Origin: Lutjanus erythropterus | Lineage: Eukaryota; Chordata; Actinopteri; Lutjaniformes; Lutjanidae | Length of the DNA: 64,000 nt | Assembly (NCBI GenBank): GCA_020091685.1 | Contig: CM034600.1 | Coordinates: 5,345,837 to 5,409,836, forward strand | Reading direction: 5' to 3' | Shown here: positions 46,409-58,584 of the stretch, piece after piece | Layout of the letters: the number at the start of each line of letters is the position of its first letter | Numbering within the stretch: position 1 is the stretch's first letter | The notes under the pieces: generated by a model | Database searches by the model: none | Told to the model about the DNA's origin: nothing | What the model saw: only the letters and a program-made list of their open reading frames with translations | Translations under genes and position numbers: made by a program

Positions 46409-47171
46409 AAAGGTCTGCAACCTTATATGATCCAAAGAGCCATTTTTGGCTAATCTGTCTGGAGCTGCAACAATTAAATTCTCTCTTTTCCTGCAGACTT
46501 TTCCTTTTTAATTTAGCATCCATAGCTAGCTTATGGATACTAAAGGCACCACCATAATTTAGAGGAAAAGGTACAAAGTCATAGATGTGAGCTACAACAC
46601 ACATTTTAGTTGACAAAATATTTAAATTTTTAAAAATTTGGTGTGTAGGCTTCATATGTTTACAGCTGGAGAATGTAAGAGTCACAGGCAACACAAAGGC
46701 AGCGTACAGCAAGAGATTTTGTGGTTTTGATCCCCACTCAAACTTTTGACTTTTGAAATAAACTTTAAAAGTTTAACCAGCCTATAATCTTTAGTTGAAA
46801 TTACTTTTTTTCTTTAGATAAACTTGAATTGAAGCTGTGAAGCTGATTTATCATTATTTTGGAATGAAATGGTTTAAAACGAAAATATGAGAATTTTAAA
46901 CATCATTCACTTCCACTTCAATGCATCCACTCCAAGAACAGTAAATTATGTCAACAAAAGAGTAGTTAGTAAAACTTTGAGCTTGAAACTCAAAAGTCTA
47001 TTGCAGTATGTTGCTTTGAAATTTTGAGTTTTCTCAACTTTTTTTGCTAAAATGAAAATTAAAACATAAAAAGAAATTCCATATATTTTTTTTCCAAAGC
47101 GGCAGAGCCACTGGAGAGGTGCTAAAGAGTTGCATGTGGCCATAGGTTGGCCTCAAAAACATTGACCCCTG
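46409..47171. mobile_element. hAT-like element, rearranged
   Basis: The left end AAAGGTCTGCAACCTTATAT then GATCCAAAGAGCCATTTTTG and the right part AAAGAGTTGCATGTGGCCAT then AGGTTGGCCTCAAAAACATT then GACCCCTG are inverted-repeat ends of the CAGGGGTCxGCAACCT type with AAAGAGCCA subterminal words, a common hAT signature. Possible worn 8-bp duplications are CCTAAGGC (46401-46408) and CCTTAGAC (47172-47179), identical at six positions. The interior 46740-47050 carries TTTAGATAAACTTGAATTG and GTAAAACTTTGAGCTTGAAA words like the family at 19284-19895, so a nested insertion is likely. Confidence 0.7.
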
Positions 47172-47179
47172 CCTTAGAC

Positions 47180-48889
47180 AAAAGTTCAATAATAGAAAGT
47201 TTATGTCAACTAATAAAAAAAGCAACAAGGGAAGAAATGGAGCAGCCCAAAGAGGGATGGGGATTTAGGATCAGTGAAAACCTATTTGAAAGAGTTTGTG
47301 GTCTTTGGCCAGTTCAAACCTGTTTCTGATCCTCACTTGAGAAAAAGCACAGTACAAGTACTGTTTCTCCTCTAATGCAGAATGCCAGGTAATCCCAGCA
47401 CCAGCTCTGTAAACCTCTTTTTGTCTCAATCGCTTATTGCGGCGGGAAAACTTGCATGCTATGATGAAATGCTTTTTCTAGCCTGAAGCACGTCTTTATA
47501 CTTCTGAACCGCTTGTAAAAATACTGTAAACAGCGCTGCATTTAAAATGGGTTTGCTGAATAAATAATATATTACAAACATCAGCGTTCATAAGTAATGA
47601 ACCGCTGAAGTTTCTAACAACTCTTTGAAGAGCCACTGTCTTATATTTTTTCCTTCTAACCCCAGTCTAACGCTGAATGATTTATCAATTTCATCCATTG
47701 ATGGTGAGGGGAATCAGAACGACTGGAGGATTGTGTTGACATTTTGATGCCTCGTGTTCTCTGATGCACCTTTGAATGGCCTACAGGGCATCAAGCAAAG
47801 CAAAATAAAGCAGATATTATGATAAATAAATAATACTGCATATAGTGAACAATAAATCTGAGGCAGTGAAGCTGAAAAATCATACTGTTAGAAGGCACTA
47901 ATAAATGATCAGCTTTGTCATTTTGGTGTGTTGATTCGATCATGGCAGCATCTAAAGTCAGGTCAGTGTGCATGCATGCACTGCTCCATGCTCCAACATC
48001 TGGCTCAGCAGCCCAGAGCGTGGAGTCACCGACGAGGAGTAAGAGGGGAAAAAAGGGGGTTCGACTTCAAAAACAGGATGAAAAGGAGCCACTTGTGTAT
48101 GATTGATGTCCTTAAACACCACGAAGCATCTCTGCGGATCCGCAGATGTATTTAGGCCAATTACCCTGTTTGACATAACTGAACGATAAAACGATCAAGA
48201 CTGTCAGTTACCTTGATTATTTTCATTCATTACTGGTGATAAATGTTCTAATAAATTCACAGCGTGGAGATAATGTAACATTAAAGCTGGGTCTGTGCTG
48301 CACAGCTGTGGAATAGATGCACTACAATAAACACAAGATGTTCTCAGAGACACGCTTATACAAGGTTTATCTTAGAAATGTGGATGCAATTACTTTTGAT
48401 GATGAATGTAAATTTAGTAATGAGACATGAGGCTGCAGCGTTGTTAGGCAGACTTGTTGCTAGGCAGGATGGCAGGCAGAGTTGAGGGATTTACTTTTCT
48501 CAAACACTAAATAAATAATCCCTCAGCACTGGTGTACAGAGTGACAGTAGCTCGTGCTGTATATTTATATTATGTGGTTACCTGGTGACAGACAGTGGTT
48601 GATATTTTAATTAGTGCATTAATATTTTAGTCAGTTATGTAGTTACTGGTGCTTCAGAGGCATGTAAACACACCCATGGTGAACACTAACAAACACACCA
48701 TCATTAGTGGTTGATTACATGTAGGGTAAAAGTTAAATTGACAGTAAGCAAACTGACTTTCATCACATGAATGAATTGATGTTCAAATACCAAGACAAGC
48801 ACAAACTGCTGAAGGCACTAATGTGTATTATGGTTGAGAGCAATTAGGAGCGTTCCCATTGAACGTGCAGTTTTTCTATTTTGTTTCCT
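47180..48889. other. No gene recognised
   Basis: Unique-looking. The block at about 47440-47740 has balanced composition and no repeat signature and is a candidate for conserved non-coding DNA by inference. Open frames at 47915-48176 on both strands have no domain. Confidence 0.45.
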
Positions 48890-49010
48890 TTAAAGGACAG
48901 TTCCCCAAATCAAAAATATATATTATTCCTCTGGCCTGTAGTGCTGCTTTTCCTTTAAACAAATAATGACCCTGTTACTCAAGATAATCCACAGACCTTG
49001 TTGTGAGCAG
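48890..49010 (+). mobile_element. Left-end fragment of a TTAA-type miniature element
   Basis: TTTAAAGGACAGTTCCCCAA then ATCAAAAATATATATTATTC then CTCTGGCCTGTAGTGCTGCT is the left end of a frequent teleost miniature DNA transposon beginning AAAGGACAGTTCACCCC. A TTAA sits at 48890-48893 where the target site would be. No right end was found. Confidence 0.55.
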
Positions 49011-49859
49011 TTTTCACATAGGAACTATTTTCTTTCTACAGCAGAACCTACCAGATCTACTTTCTTTAAAGTAGAAGGAAAATAGTTGAGGAGAAATATA
49101 AATTTTTGACCTGTCATTGCTGATTTCCAGCCGTCTCTTCTAGTGCCCATGTTGTGCAAGTAGTAAATGTACTTGTGTCCATGTGTGTGTGGTCCTAATA
49201 TGCGGCGTGGTTAGGCACTGTTATCTCATGGCTGTCTGGAGGCAGCAGGAAGTGATTGTGCCATTGACCAACAAAACTCTGATCTAAGGTCAATGGTGCA
49301 GTATTTTCCAGCTGTTTAGAGGGTGCATTATTCATAGAAAGATGCACCAAGATATGCAGCTTCACAATGCACATACGCTGCTTGTTACACACACAGGGAT
49401 GCACGCGCTGCGATCCGTTATGTGCTCAGATGCAGTCAAAACGAGTTGTTGATGAGACGGAGGATTGGGAGACGATGAGGCAGAGGTTGTTGTTGTTGTT
49501 GCTATCAAACCTATTTTGATATCATTTGTTTGCTTTACTTGTATTATTTTGTATTGTTTTGTATTTTTAAGTTCTAAATAACTGTCTGTAATTTTTACCG
49601 ACCAAAGACCACCTACTTGTCGTCATACTTGATGATTATTGTCTGTAATCTCCTGTCAGATGATTTGGAGACTAATGCCAGCTCTCTATATGCACTCCCC
49701 ATTGCTGTCAAAGTTACTGCTGTGCTGCATTTCTTGAACTGTTTTGACATTTCGATTGGGTCATTTCACCATCCCCAGAGTTCATGCACAGCCTGATTTG
49801 TGTCCTCAGCCAAAACTGGTGGCTCCTCAAACTTGCTGTATAAGCCAGTTAGACAGACA
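49011..49859. other. No gene recognised
   Basis: Contains a short (TTG)n run (49486-49500). No coding signal or repeat ends were recognised. Confidence 0.5.
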
Positions 49860-50030
49860 TTTTGTTGAGTTATGTACTTAGGTTATCCCAAATGCTTCCA
49901 ACAATGGTCAAACCCAGAGAAATCCATAATTAATTTAAAGAACGGCCCATTTCTTTGCTTGCTTGCATCAGATACGTCAGAGTGAGGAAGGAAGTTGGGG
50001 TATTTGACTAAATGTAATGTGAATAAAGAT
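49860..50030 (+). repeat. Dispersed repeat, copy B
   Basis: TTTTGTTGAGTTATGTACTT, AGGTTATCCCAAATGCTTCC, CAAACCCAGAGAAATCC, AACGGCCCATTTCTTTGC and TGACTAAATGTAATGTGAAT match copy A (41563-41755) in order and orientation. The similarity starts and stops sharply at about these coordinates. Confidence 0.75.
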
Positions 50031-51230
50031 CAGGATTTCTGCCTGAATCATGCCAGATAGATTTTCATCTGAGCTCCCAATTCCCATGATCCCATGCTAC
50101 TTAAGATGTCATCAAACTACACCTTTGCTGTTGTTTTAATCTGAGTAAGAGTGTGCTATAGATAGTTTGAATAGGGTTCTTATAGTTACACTGCTTGCCA
50201 GTATCCAGTATATTCTGTATGAGCTTTGTCCAACCCTTCATTGAAACTACATGATGTTAACACTCCATGTTTTGTATGGCAGCACCATTCACCCAGTGTA
50301 TAGATATTTCTTTCTTTAAATTTAGTCTGAAGTATTTGGTGTCTTTGAAAATGTTGGGATGTCCACTGGAATTTTGTAGTTCTGGTTGCACAACATGGGC
50401 TCATAATGACTCACAGTGGCCTGCTGCTTCTGAGAGGCCTAAACCATAAATCCTCAAAATATAAATTTACAATTCCTGCTGCTTAAAAGTTACTTATTAT
50501 TAATTCAAAGCAACTACACTCCATTATTGCTATCCATAGCAATAACAGTTTCTGTTATGTGGAACTGATTGCACATGAAGGCTCCTCTACTGACTAAACA
50601 GAGCTCTATTGGGTTAAAACTAAGAATGACTAACTGAGCTTAGAGAGCTGACTTCAAAGTGGAGAGATTAAAAAAATGACATAAAAAGCCTATGGATGAT
50701 TTAAATAGAGCAGTTGTGAGGATCGGGGACCTCCTGATGGTTCAGTGGACAGAGACGCATACAAAGTGCTTGTGGTGTTGTCATCTGCAGTGACCGTCCA
50801 CTTGGGCAGAAAAGCTCCTGTAACAATCCTCTGAAAAGAGGCTTCTCAAAGAGATTGCTGTAAATTATTTATTTATCACACTAAGCATTCCTTTATGAAT
50901 TCACGCTGAATAATTACCAGCGATGAATATAATTTGTCTTCATCTGGGAAACTCTCAGAGGGTTGGAAATGTAAACATTAAACCACATAAGTGGCTGTGG
51001 CAGGCCAGTCAAAGACAAAGGGAATACCAAATCTCTTAATGTTTAACAAAGAGACACTACATGCACAGCTTTAAAATATACCACTGTGAGATTAGCTGCA
51101 ATGACATCTTGAAATAACACTGTAAAAAATAATGGCCTTCAACGGTTGCTTTAACAAACAAAAAGTCGGGCTAAATAACAGACACTGTTGCGATCACGAG
51201 CATTCCCTGCTTGTCTTCTCCTGCCTTGTC
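50031..51230. other. No gene recognised
   Basis: Unique-looking. The 50830-50970 block (ATTATTTATTTATCACAC, CTGAATAATTACCAGC) resembles AT-rich conserved non-coding DNA; inference only. Confidence 0.45.
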
Positions 51231-51262
51231 CTCCTCCTCCTCCTCCTCCTCCTCCTCCTCCT
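51231..51262. repeat. (CCT)n microsatellite
   Basis: About ten CCT/CTC triplets; produces false poly-Leu and poly-Glu frames on the two strands. Confidence 0.96.
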
Positions 51263-51779
51263 GGCAGTCCAAAGTGCTTGTGCTCATGTAAACACTCACC
51301 CAGTGCTCCAAGCTCCTAGTCCAGATGTGGGGTTTTTCCTCTGGCGCTTTTGGCCACACTGAGTCAAACCGTATCGTGTTGATTTGCATTTCCATTACCA
51401 CTTGCACCAAGCTGTGCCAACCTGCGCTAAGCCGAGCCAAAGCGAGTCAAACCATAGTTTGACCAGGGCTTTTCTTATGGCTAACGACCAGTGTCAACAC
51501 ATAATAAAATGTAGGGCTGCCCCATGACAGACAGAGACCCTCTGTTGACTTTCTTTGTTTTATCAGGCAGTGTGCATTACAGTTAACAGAGTAAAACAGA
51601 TAGAATCATACAAAAGTGCAAAGGGATACATTTCAATGAGGAATTATAAATAAGGGGAATCATAAATAGTTTTTTTCATCAGCTGGTGCACCTCTTGATA
51701 ACATGTGCTGGTGGTTAACTGATAACAGAGGGTGAAACAAGTGGCTGGTAAAAGTTTCAGCTCTTGTTTTTTTGGCTGC
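51263..51779. other. No gene recognised
   Basis: Mixed sequence. GAGTCAAACC and GAGCCAAAGCGAGTCAAACC words near 51360-51455 suggest an old DNA-transposon end, family uncertain. Confidence 0.4.
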
Positions 51780-52172
51780 ATCATTGTCATTAGCATAAAA
51801 AAAGATGGACACCACAGCTCCACTTTCTCCCACTGTACAAAACTGAAGCCAAAATAGCCCAGATACGAGTGCTGGTGACATCATTTGGAGCCAGAGTTTG
51901 CACAGTGGTGACCAGCATTTGAGCTGCGCTTTAGAGTTCCCACCTACGCAAACGGCTGACTCAGTTGCGAGGCCCTGTCAGTCAGCTCAGCTGTCAATCA
52001 CGGCATGAAATCCAATTGTTGTGTCATCAAACAACTAATTAATGTCCCACTTAACATTTTGGAGGCAGGATTTGTGGCCTGTACTGCAGCCAGCCACAAG
52101 GTGGCACTCAAGATGATTTGGCTTCACTTTTAAAGAGCTCGTGGGTCTGTTTCTACATATACAGTCTATGGT
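51780..52172. mobile_element. Teleost DNA-transposon relic ending TATACAGTCTATGG
   Basis: In order the stretch has TGTACAAAACTGAAGCCAAA, TGACATCATTTGGAGCCAGA, TCAGCTGTCAATCACGGCAT, GGCCTGTACTGCAGCCAGCC, ACAAGGTGGCACTCAAGATG then TATACAGTCTATGG. I recall this as a very common teleost interspersed repeat with a CATAGACTGTATA end. No transposase motif is visible. The left end is approximate. Confidence 0.6.
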
Positions 52173-54034
52173 CATTGAACACACAGCAATGCAACACCAT
52201 GGCAGGCTGCAAACTTTACAAACTGAGTCTCAAAATCACCACAAACCACAAAGTTAGCAGTGATGGAAGCAAAGAGCAGTGATGGAAACGGAGCTCATGT
52301 GATGAAGAAGTGTATTGTGATAATAAGGCAGTTATGCTTATAGCTAACACACACACGTGCTCCTGTAGTTGCAGCTGAATTGTTATTTCATTTACAGCAG
52401 AATTGCTTTTTTTTGTATTACGTTGTTACAAAAACATGTTTATATCTAGTTGCATTGCTAAACGCTATCAGAAAGACAGTAATTTAGTTGGGGCTAATGC
52501 TAAATAATATGTGCAAAAAGCTAACCAAAGCTATCATATACCAGTAAATGTTGATGCGTCAGAACAAATCCATTATTGACAACAGTGTCCATGAAACAGA
52601 ACTGTGATTTAGAGTCACAGGGTTGATACTGCATGCATCCATCTTCATTTTGTTATTGCTCCTTCCACAGGCGGATGTAGTCTTTCACTGAGGCTGAAGT
52701 CTCCTTACCATTTCCCCGTTGCACAAAATAGCCCCTCATGTAAAGGGTTGCCATGGAGATAACAGCAGACATAGGCATCAAACAAAGGTGACAATGACGC
52801 AAACTCAAACGTTACAAGTCCAAAATGTTTTCTCTGTCTAAATATCTTAGCCTTCACAGGCGTTTTTCAAACGTTTTTAATTTTTATGATATAAAGTGCT
52901 GTTGATGAAAGTGGACCAAAGGGCCAAATGCATAGAAAAAGCTATATTTTTAAAAATACCCATGTAGATGTGGACATGGCCTCTGACTCTGTAAATCTTA
53001 TTAGTAACACATCCTCACCTAGGCTAATACATGAGTTTAGTGTGGCACTGAACTGAAAAAAAGGAAATAATTGCTAAATCTTTGTATCGAACAGCCAAAT
53101 CTGATTTGACTGACGGAATTCTGAGCCGTGTACAGACCCAGTACAATGTTGGCTTGTCCCAGTTTGAACAATGACAGAGAGAGGGACATTTCCAATGCTG
53201 TCATGACTGTTTTCAGCAATTGGAAGAACATGCTCCCAGCTTCCCCAGTGGAAGACACTGTTCTCCTCCAGTTGGCTGCAAAGCACTTTTCACTGACCTG
53301 CTTCAGTTTTTTTTTTTTTTTTTTTTTTGTTCTTTTGTAACTTCCTGAGTGTAAGTGGGTGGATGAAACTTTGTGATCCTCTCCTATATGTCAGGCTTTT
53401 AAGAGTCCACAATACCAGTGCCTCTGCCGCAGAATATTAGGCTATTTCCCAGGTAACCAAAAATGGCATCTCCCAACAGCAGCTTGAATCTGGCACAGCT
53501 GGTAGCCAGAATCATAGCTGAACTCCTGATGAATGATGCGGCAGAACAGGCCCAGACACACTGGTCCAGTTGCTAAAAGGTGGCTGTAGGTCAACTAACT
53601 GCAGCTGATTCACATCCCAATTCAGCCCAGGTCTTCACCTTGACGACCTGGCCAAATCTAGCAATCCACATGTGGGCCTGAGCCGGCTCACCTTTTGGCC
53701 TCCCGGAGCCAGAGCGCAGCCAAGTGTGGCAGAGCTCAGCTGCAAGTTTCAGGTCAATTTGAGCAGCGCGGACAATCGTGTATCACTTTCTTCAATGCAA
53801 ATTTGATCTGCAAGCTTATTAAGTTGGATGTTGCATTATTTAATGAACTTTGTAAGGTGCAGCCACTACCTTAATGCCTGATAATTAAGGTCCACTCAAC
53901 ACTTCTCATTGTGAGCACTGCATTAACACAAGCATGTGGATGCAAATGAAAATAGGTACTTTGAAAATCTTGATTTTTTTTGTATGTATGTAAATATTAC
54001 TTGAAAAGTACCTTAACAGCGATCTTAGTACTTC
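52173..54034. other. No gene recognised; poly-T run
   Basis: Unique-looking sequence with a 22-base T run (53307-53328). Overlapping frames near 53037-53340 on both strands lack domains. Confidence 0.5.
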
Positions 54035-54093
54035 AAAGGGAAACGTAATTTTTGCTGAGCAGCAGCAACTCTGCTGCCACATGGCATAATTAC
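54035..54093 (+). repeat. Repeat pair, copy 1
   Basis: AAAGGGAAACGTAATTTTTG then CTGAGCAGCAGCAACTCTGC then TGCCACATGGCATAATTAC recurs about 1.1 kb downstream at 55137-55199 with few differences and in the same orientation. Confidence 0.85.
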
Positions 54094-54716
54094 GAGAAGC
54101 TGGTATATTTAAAGGAGAAATCTGCATTGTATTTTCAGTAATGAATCATAAAATGACCTGACATGAATGCTACAGCTGTGGCATCCTTTGAAATTTCTAT
54201 TCCAGGCTGCACTAACTGTTTTGTATGCCTGTTTCATATTAATCAGAGTTCAAATTAATGCTGAATTTTTGCAGAAAGACTAAGTGTCTGTTTGTGAGTC
54301 GTAAGAAATCATTCATAATCTTGTAGAGGGTGTAGATGTGTATAAGTGTTAAACAGAGAAAAATGTTAGTGGAGTTTGGCAGGCAGTGAAACGGGGTAGG
54401 TAAAACAACCCTGAGTAGTGAGCTTTTGTTTTCAGGATAACGGACTAAACTACATTGTCAGATATCTGACAGTTATAAACAGCTGAACAACTTACAGTGG
54501 AAGACTTTTCGTCACTTGTTATCGTCAGTTTACAATGTTGTGTGCATCCTGCGCTTCTGCAGTGCTCCTGCAGCCAGCCTGAGCTTTGGCCATAGATCTT
54601 ATAATGGGATTTCCACCTATTTGATATACCTTCTGTGGCTCCAACTCACTATTCGGACCGCAGTACTTATTTTGCATGCACAGATTACTCCTTTAACTGC
54701 AATCGTAGTGCTTTAA

Positions 54717-55134
54717 TGGGATAGCTCACCCAAAAATGAAAATTCAGTCATTACCTACTCACCCTAATGCTGATTTAAGGTCAGGGTTTAGTGAATTGTG
54801 ACCAGTTTTCCAATGGAAAAAACAACCAAGAAAACATAAAATAGCTCCATACTGCTCATCTGGATTAATCCAAGTCTCTTAAAGCCCTGACATGCCGTTC
54901 ACACACCGTCACACCACACACACGCAGTTTAGGAGACTTGGATTATACTAGAAGAGCAGCATGTTATGTATTGTTTTTTTGTTTTTTTTACATTTGAATT
55001 GTTTGGGAGATTCTGCAACACTGCTTTCCTGCGAAACTCAGTATTTTGTGGTTCAGAAAACTAAACCCAACCTTCAACTGGCATGAGGATGAGTAGATAA
55101 TGACTGAATCTTAATTTCTGGGTGAACTAACCCT
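54717..55134. mobile_element. TTAA-flanked miniature transposon
   Basis: The left end TGGGATAGCTCACCCAAAAA then TGAAAATTCAGTCATTACCT and the right end (reverse complement AGGGTTAGTTCACCCAGAAA then TTAAGATTCAGTCATTATCT) are terminal inverted repeats of about 45 bases. TTAA occurs at 54713-54716 and 55135-55138, the target duplication of piggyBac- and Kolobok-type elements. The 418-bp body has no coding capacity. The family is widespread in teleosts. Confidence 0.88.
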
Positions 55135-55136
55135 TT

Positions 55137-55199
55137 AAAGGGAGACTTGCGTATTTTTTGCTGAGCACCAGCAACTCTGCTGCCACATGGGATAATTAC
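55137..55199 (+). repeat. Repeat pair, copy 2
   Basis: AAAGGGAGACTTGCGTATTT then TTTGCTGAGCACCAGCAACT then CTGCTGCCACATGGGATAAT matches copy 1 at 54035-54093. It abuts the right TTAA of the miniature transposon, so the transposon landed at the edge of this repeat. Confidence 0.85.
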
Positions 55200-56030
55200 A
55201 GGATACATATTTAATTCTGTTGATATTGAAGTGTACCACTGCACTCATGACATGACAGAAACACTGTTCAAAGAGAAACAGACTCATCATGACAAGAACA
55301 AAGAAAAAAAGGAAACATGTCTTCAACTGTGGTGACATCCTTTGTTGTGCATTTGGCTGATCTGATAACCACGACAGAAAACATCTGTGTTTGACCCGCT
55401 AACTTTGTGATCCACGGCATCTTCATACACCACACTGATGGCTGCCAGTGTTCAGCTTAGCTTTGCTGATAATGAAGGTACACGTTGGTGAGCTAACAAA
55501 CAAAGGGTGGACTAGAAACAAAATGCAATGTGTCTATAGTTACTGTGTCTATAGCTACTGTTCAGTAACTACAGAGTGCTGCAGGGATGATGCATTTTTG
55601 GAGGCCAGCTCAACCAGAGGCACAAGACAGATACAGCACATACGCTTACAGGTGCTGCAGTCTGCCATTAAATGCCAAAGAAAGAAGAAAATAGTTAAAA
55701 TCATATAACTGTGAACTCAATTTGTCTACTACTGCTGAGCGTGGGGAAGAAACAGGGCACCCTGACAGCTCTCTGTTCCAAACTGCAGGATTGTGCCGTG
55801 CAGGGTGTGACCCTGACAATTGCTCTGCAGTTTCTAAAGCTGGTGTGATTTGCAGGTCGGGTTGGGTGTGCATCGTTGATTAACATATTTTTGCAGGAGA
55901 AGAAATCATTTTTGCACTTTGCATTATTTTCCAGACGTGGCAACCTGCTCCTTTGACAGTGATTTGTATCAGGTTTAGTAAATATCCTTAGAAGAGTCTT
56001 TTACTTCAGGTGGTAAAGAAGAGAACAGTG
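55200..56030. other. No gene recognised
   Basis: Unique-looking. A short duplication, TGTCTATAGTTACTG/TGTCTATAGCTACTG, lies at 55531-55560. Open frames have no domain. Confidence 0.5.
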
Positions 56031-56039
56031 GGTGAATTT

Positions 56040-56137
56040 TAATATTGCTGATTTTGAACTGGGTATCGAGAATCTTAGAAATTCACTGTTCTTGGTATCG
56101 ACTACTGTATCTGGTATCGTGACATCCCTTGTGTGGA
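56040..56137. mobile_element. Miniature-element end of the GGTATCG type
   Basis: GGGTATCGAGAATCTTAGAA then GGTATCGACTACTGTATCTG then GTATCGTGACATCCCTT looks like one end of a teleost TIR miniature element with a GGGxTGTCACGATACC terminus. No opposite end was found. Confidence 0.45.
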
Positions 56138-57559
56138 CCCAAATTAGCCACACAGGTATAAATGTGGATTCAGCTCCAGATTGGCCAGACACTGATAAAG
56201 CAGCGAGCCTTAAGGACACACACATACAGACAGACACACACACACAGAGTATAAGACATTGGGACAGGACAGCAGGAGCCTCTCTTCCTAATTAATTCCC
56301 ATTTTCATCCTGGATCTGATTGCAGGAAAAGAGGGATGTGAGAAAGGCTGCCCTCTTGAAAACGCCTAATGAGCTTAATCGACCACACTCTACAATCTCA
56401 TTTAAGCCCGTCTCCTTGCCCATGAATTAAACTATTACAAAAACCTGCTTGAACTTAACTGGCGGCTGCTTAATCACAGCAAATCACTGTAATCCTGCAT
56501 GTCAGAGGGAGCCTGCAGAGGAGCGATGCGGCACGGGCCCCTGTGCGATGGCACGTCTGGACTTGCGTGTGTGTTTACATGCGCCGTGTGTTTCGCGTAT
56601 GTAAATCGTGAGCGGCGGGAGCGCGCCGCAGGTTCACTCTGACTACATGATAACTGGAGTGTGAGGGCTTGCTATCAGAACTCTTGTCACATCCTCATTT
56701 TCCTGTTCTTCCCTTTGGGGATACAGTGTTTATTGTCTGTTTGTGGCCCCCTGTGCTCATGCCCCCCCCCACCCCCGGTCGCCTTAGATGCCCCCAGCGA
56801 GCTTTGTTTCAACAAAGCCTGTTAGCTGATCGTTCAATTTTCTGCTCTCCTCCTCACCTCCCTTCACCCCCCCCTCCTCTTCATCTCCTCATCTCTTCTC
56901 CTCGTCTTTCTCGGCTTGCGTTTCAGTTTTTCCTCGCAGCTGCGGAGCATGAAGAGACAAATATAAGAGGGTAACTGCTCGTCTGATAAGGATAAAGGAC
57001 AAAGATTGAAAACCCTCTCCGTTTGTTGTTTCCTTCTTCTACTTGACTTACTGTCAGTGATTCACTCCCTCTGACTGCATTATTTGTTTCTTTTTGATTC
57101 ATTCTGCACTTGTGTTACATGTTGTGTCTACATAGCATGGGTGGTATGAGTGGTTCATCTAAAAAGCAGTAATTATAACACAGAGAGGCACATTTGACAT
57201 TTTCCTGAATGCTTATTTACAAAAATAGAAGCACTCTAGTTAGCAGGACAAGTGATGAACCTGGTTGCTTAATGGAAAAAAAGGAAGCAAACTACAGAAA
57301 GTCAAACTTAAATTGAATTCAGAGACAAAAGTAACATTTGTGGACAGAATAATTCGCAAGAGAATTGTGGGAAGGGTAATGTAGACATAGAAATACAGTA
57401 CAGACGATCACTTTAAATCCCTCAAATAACCGGCCATGCGTAGTTATTGCCGACATAATTTACACACATGAAGAGACAGACAAATGTAAGACTGCAGGCA
57501 GAACTAATCCCCAGCACCTGATTGACACATTTTGCATCAGCAATCGCTCGCCTTCTCGT
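56138..57559. other. No gene recognised
   Basis: 56295-56480 has homeodomain-like TAATTAATTCC and TGAATTAAAC words, even composition and no repeat signature; a conserved non-coding candidate. 56540-56640 is CpG-rich. 56760-56930 is C+T rich, giving a false frame of 101 codons. Confidence 0.45.
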
Positions 57560-57569
57560 TACTAGAACA

Positions 57570-57785
57570 AAAAGAAATCTGATGATTAAGTCATCATTTG
57601 GTCATTTTTAAAGCTAAAATAGGGAAGAAATGTCAAAAATGCTGTGTTTCTAGTTTCTCAGATGAAAGCGTTTGCTGCTTTTGTTTGTCATATTTCAGAG
57701 TAAGCTGAATATCTTTGGAGTTTGGACTTCTGGTTGAACAATGGTGCCTCCTCAGGCTCTGAGAAGTTGTGGTGGGTAACTTTTT
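57570..57785 (+). mobile_element. AGAGCTGCAACGATTA family, copy 3 (partial)
   Basis: GATTAAGTCATCATTTGGTC, GTCAAAAATGCTGTGTTTCT, TTTGCTGCTTTTGTTTGTCA, GTAAGCTGAATATCTTTGGA and GTTTGGACTTCTGGTTGAAC match the interior of the element at 45001-45620 in order, at lower divergence from the usual family wording. Both ends are worn or missing. Confidence 0.6.
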
Positions 57786-58486
57786 GCTGCAACAGTAGTC
57801 ATCTTTAGAAACTGTTTGGAAAAGGGCAAGCACTTTAAAAAAAAAGAAAAAAAAAAAAAGAAAAAACACTTGCCACGTGATTGGATGAACCATCTTTCTA
57901 TCATGTCTAACACGGACTAACTTCAACCAATCAGAACAATGCTTCCATGACACTTTTCGCTGTCATCACACCTATAACCACGCCCATAACTGCCCGCAGC
58001 TCCTCCCACTTTAAGTTTGGTGAGTCCCTATTGGAAAGCATTCATGGTGTTTCACTCTGTCGTACTCGCACAAAAACAAAAACAAGACAGAAATAGTTGT
58101 GTGAAGACTGATAAAGAGAGAGCTTGACGGAGTTAAAACCCTACTTTCTCAGCTCTGCACACCTGTTGCTGTGTTAAGTAATCATGAGCGTCAGTTTTGA
58201 AAGGATAAAAACATATCTCCATTGTAGCTTTCAAATGTTGATGCAGTGCTGAAGTTTCACTTATTCCCTTTGTGCATCCGAAATCACAACTTATTCACTA
58301 CTTCTTATGTAATAGTACTTGTACAAAATATTCTACTACTAACCTTAACACTAATGGATATTCTGTTGTTTACTATAAAGTGAGTAACACATTGAGATAT
58401 CAGACACTAACATGTCAACATCATTTTGTGTCAGTGACAATTGTAGTGTCACACATCTTGCCAAATGCAATGCATTGTGTTGTGGT

Positions 58487-58490
<4 letters not shown>
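57786..58490. other. No gene recognised; A-rich tract
   Basis: An interrupted A-rich tract lies at 57836-57867. The remainder shows no repeat ends or coding signal. Confidence 0.5.

Positions 58491-58580
<90 letters not shown>
58491..58580. repeat. (GT)n microsatellite, one interruption
   Basis: About 45 GT/TG units with one TATG break near 58547, followed by nine T bases. All Cys-Val and His-Thr frames in this area are artefacts. Confidence 0.97.

Positions 58581-58584
<4 letters not shown>

Noticed and set aside
56669-56974. Pro-rich 101-codon frame as an exon
   Set aside because: It translates a C+T-rich tract with poly-C runs.
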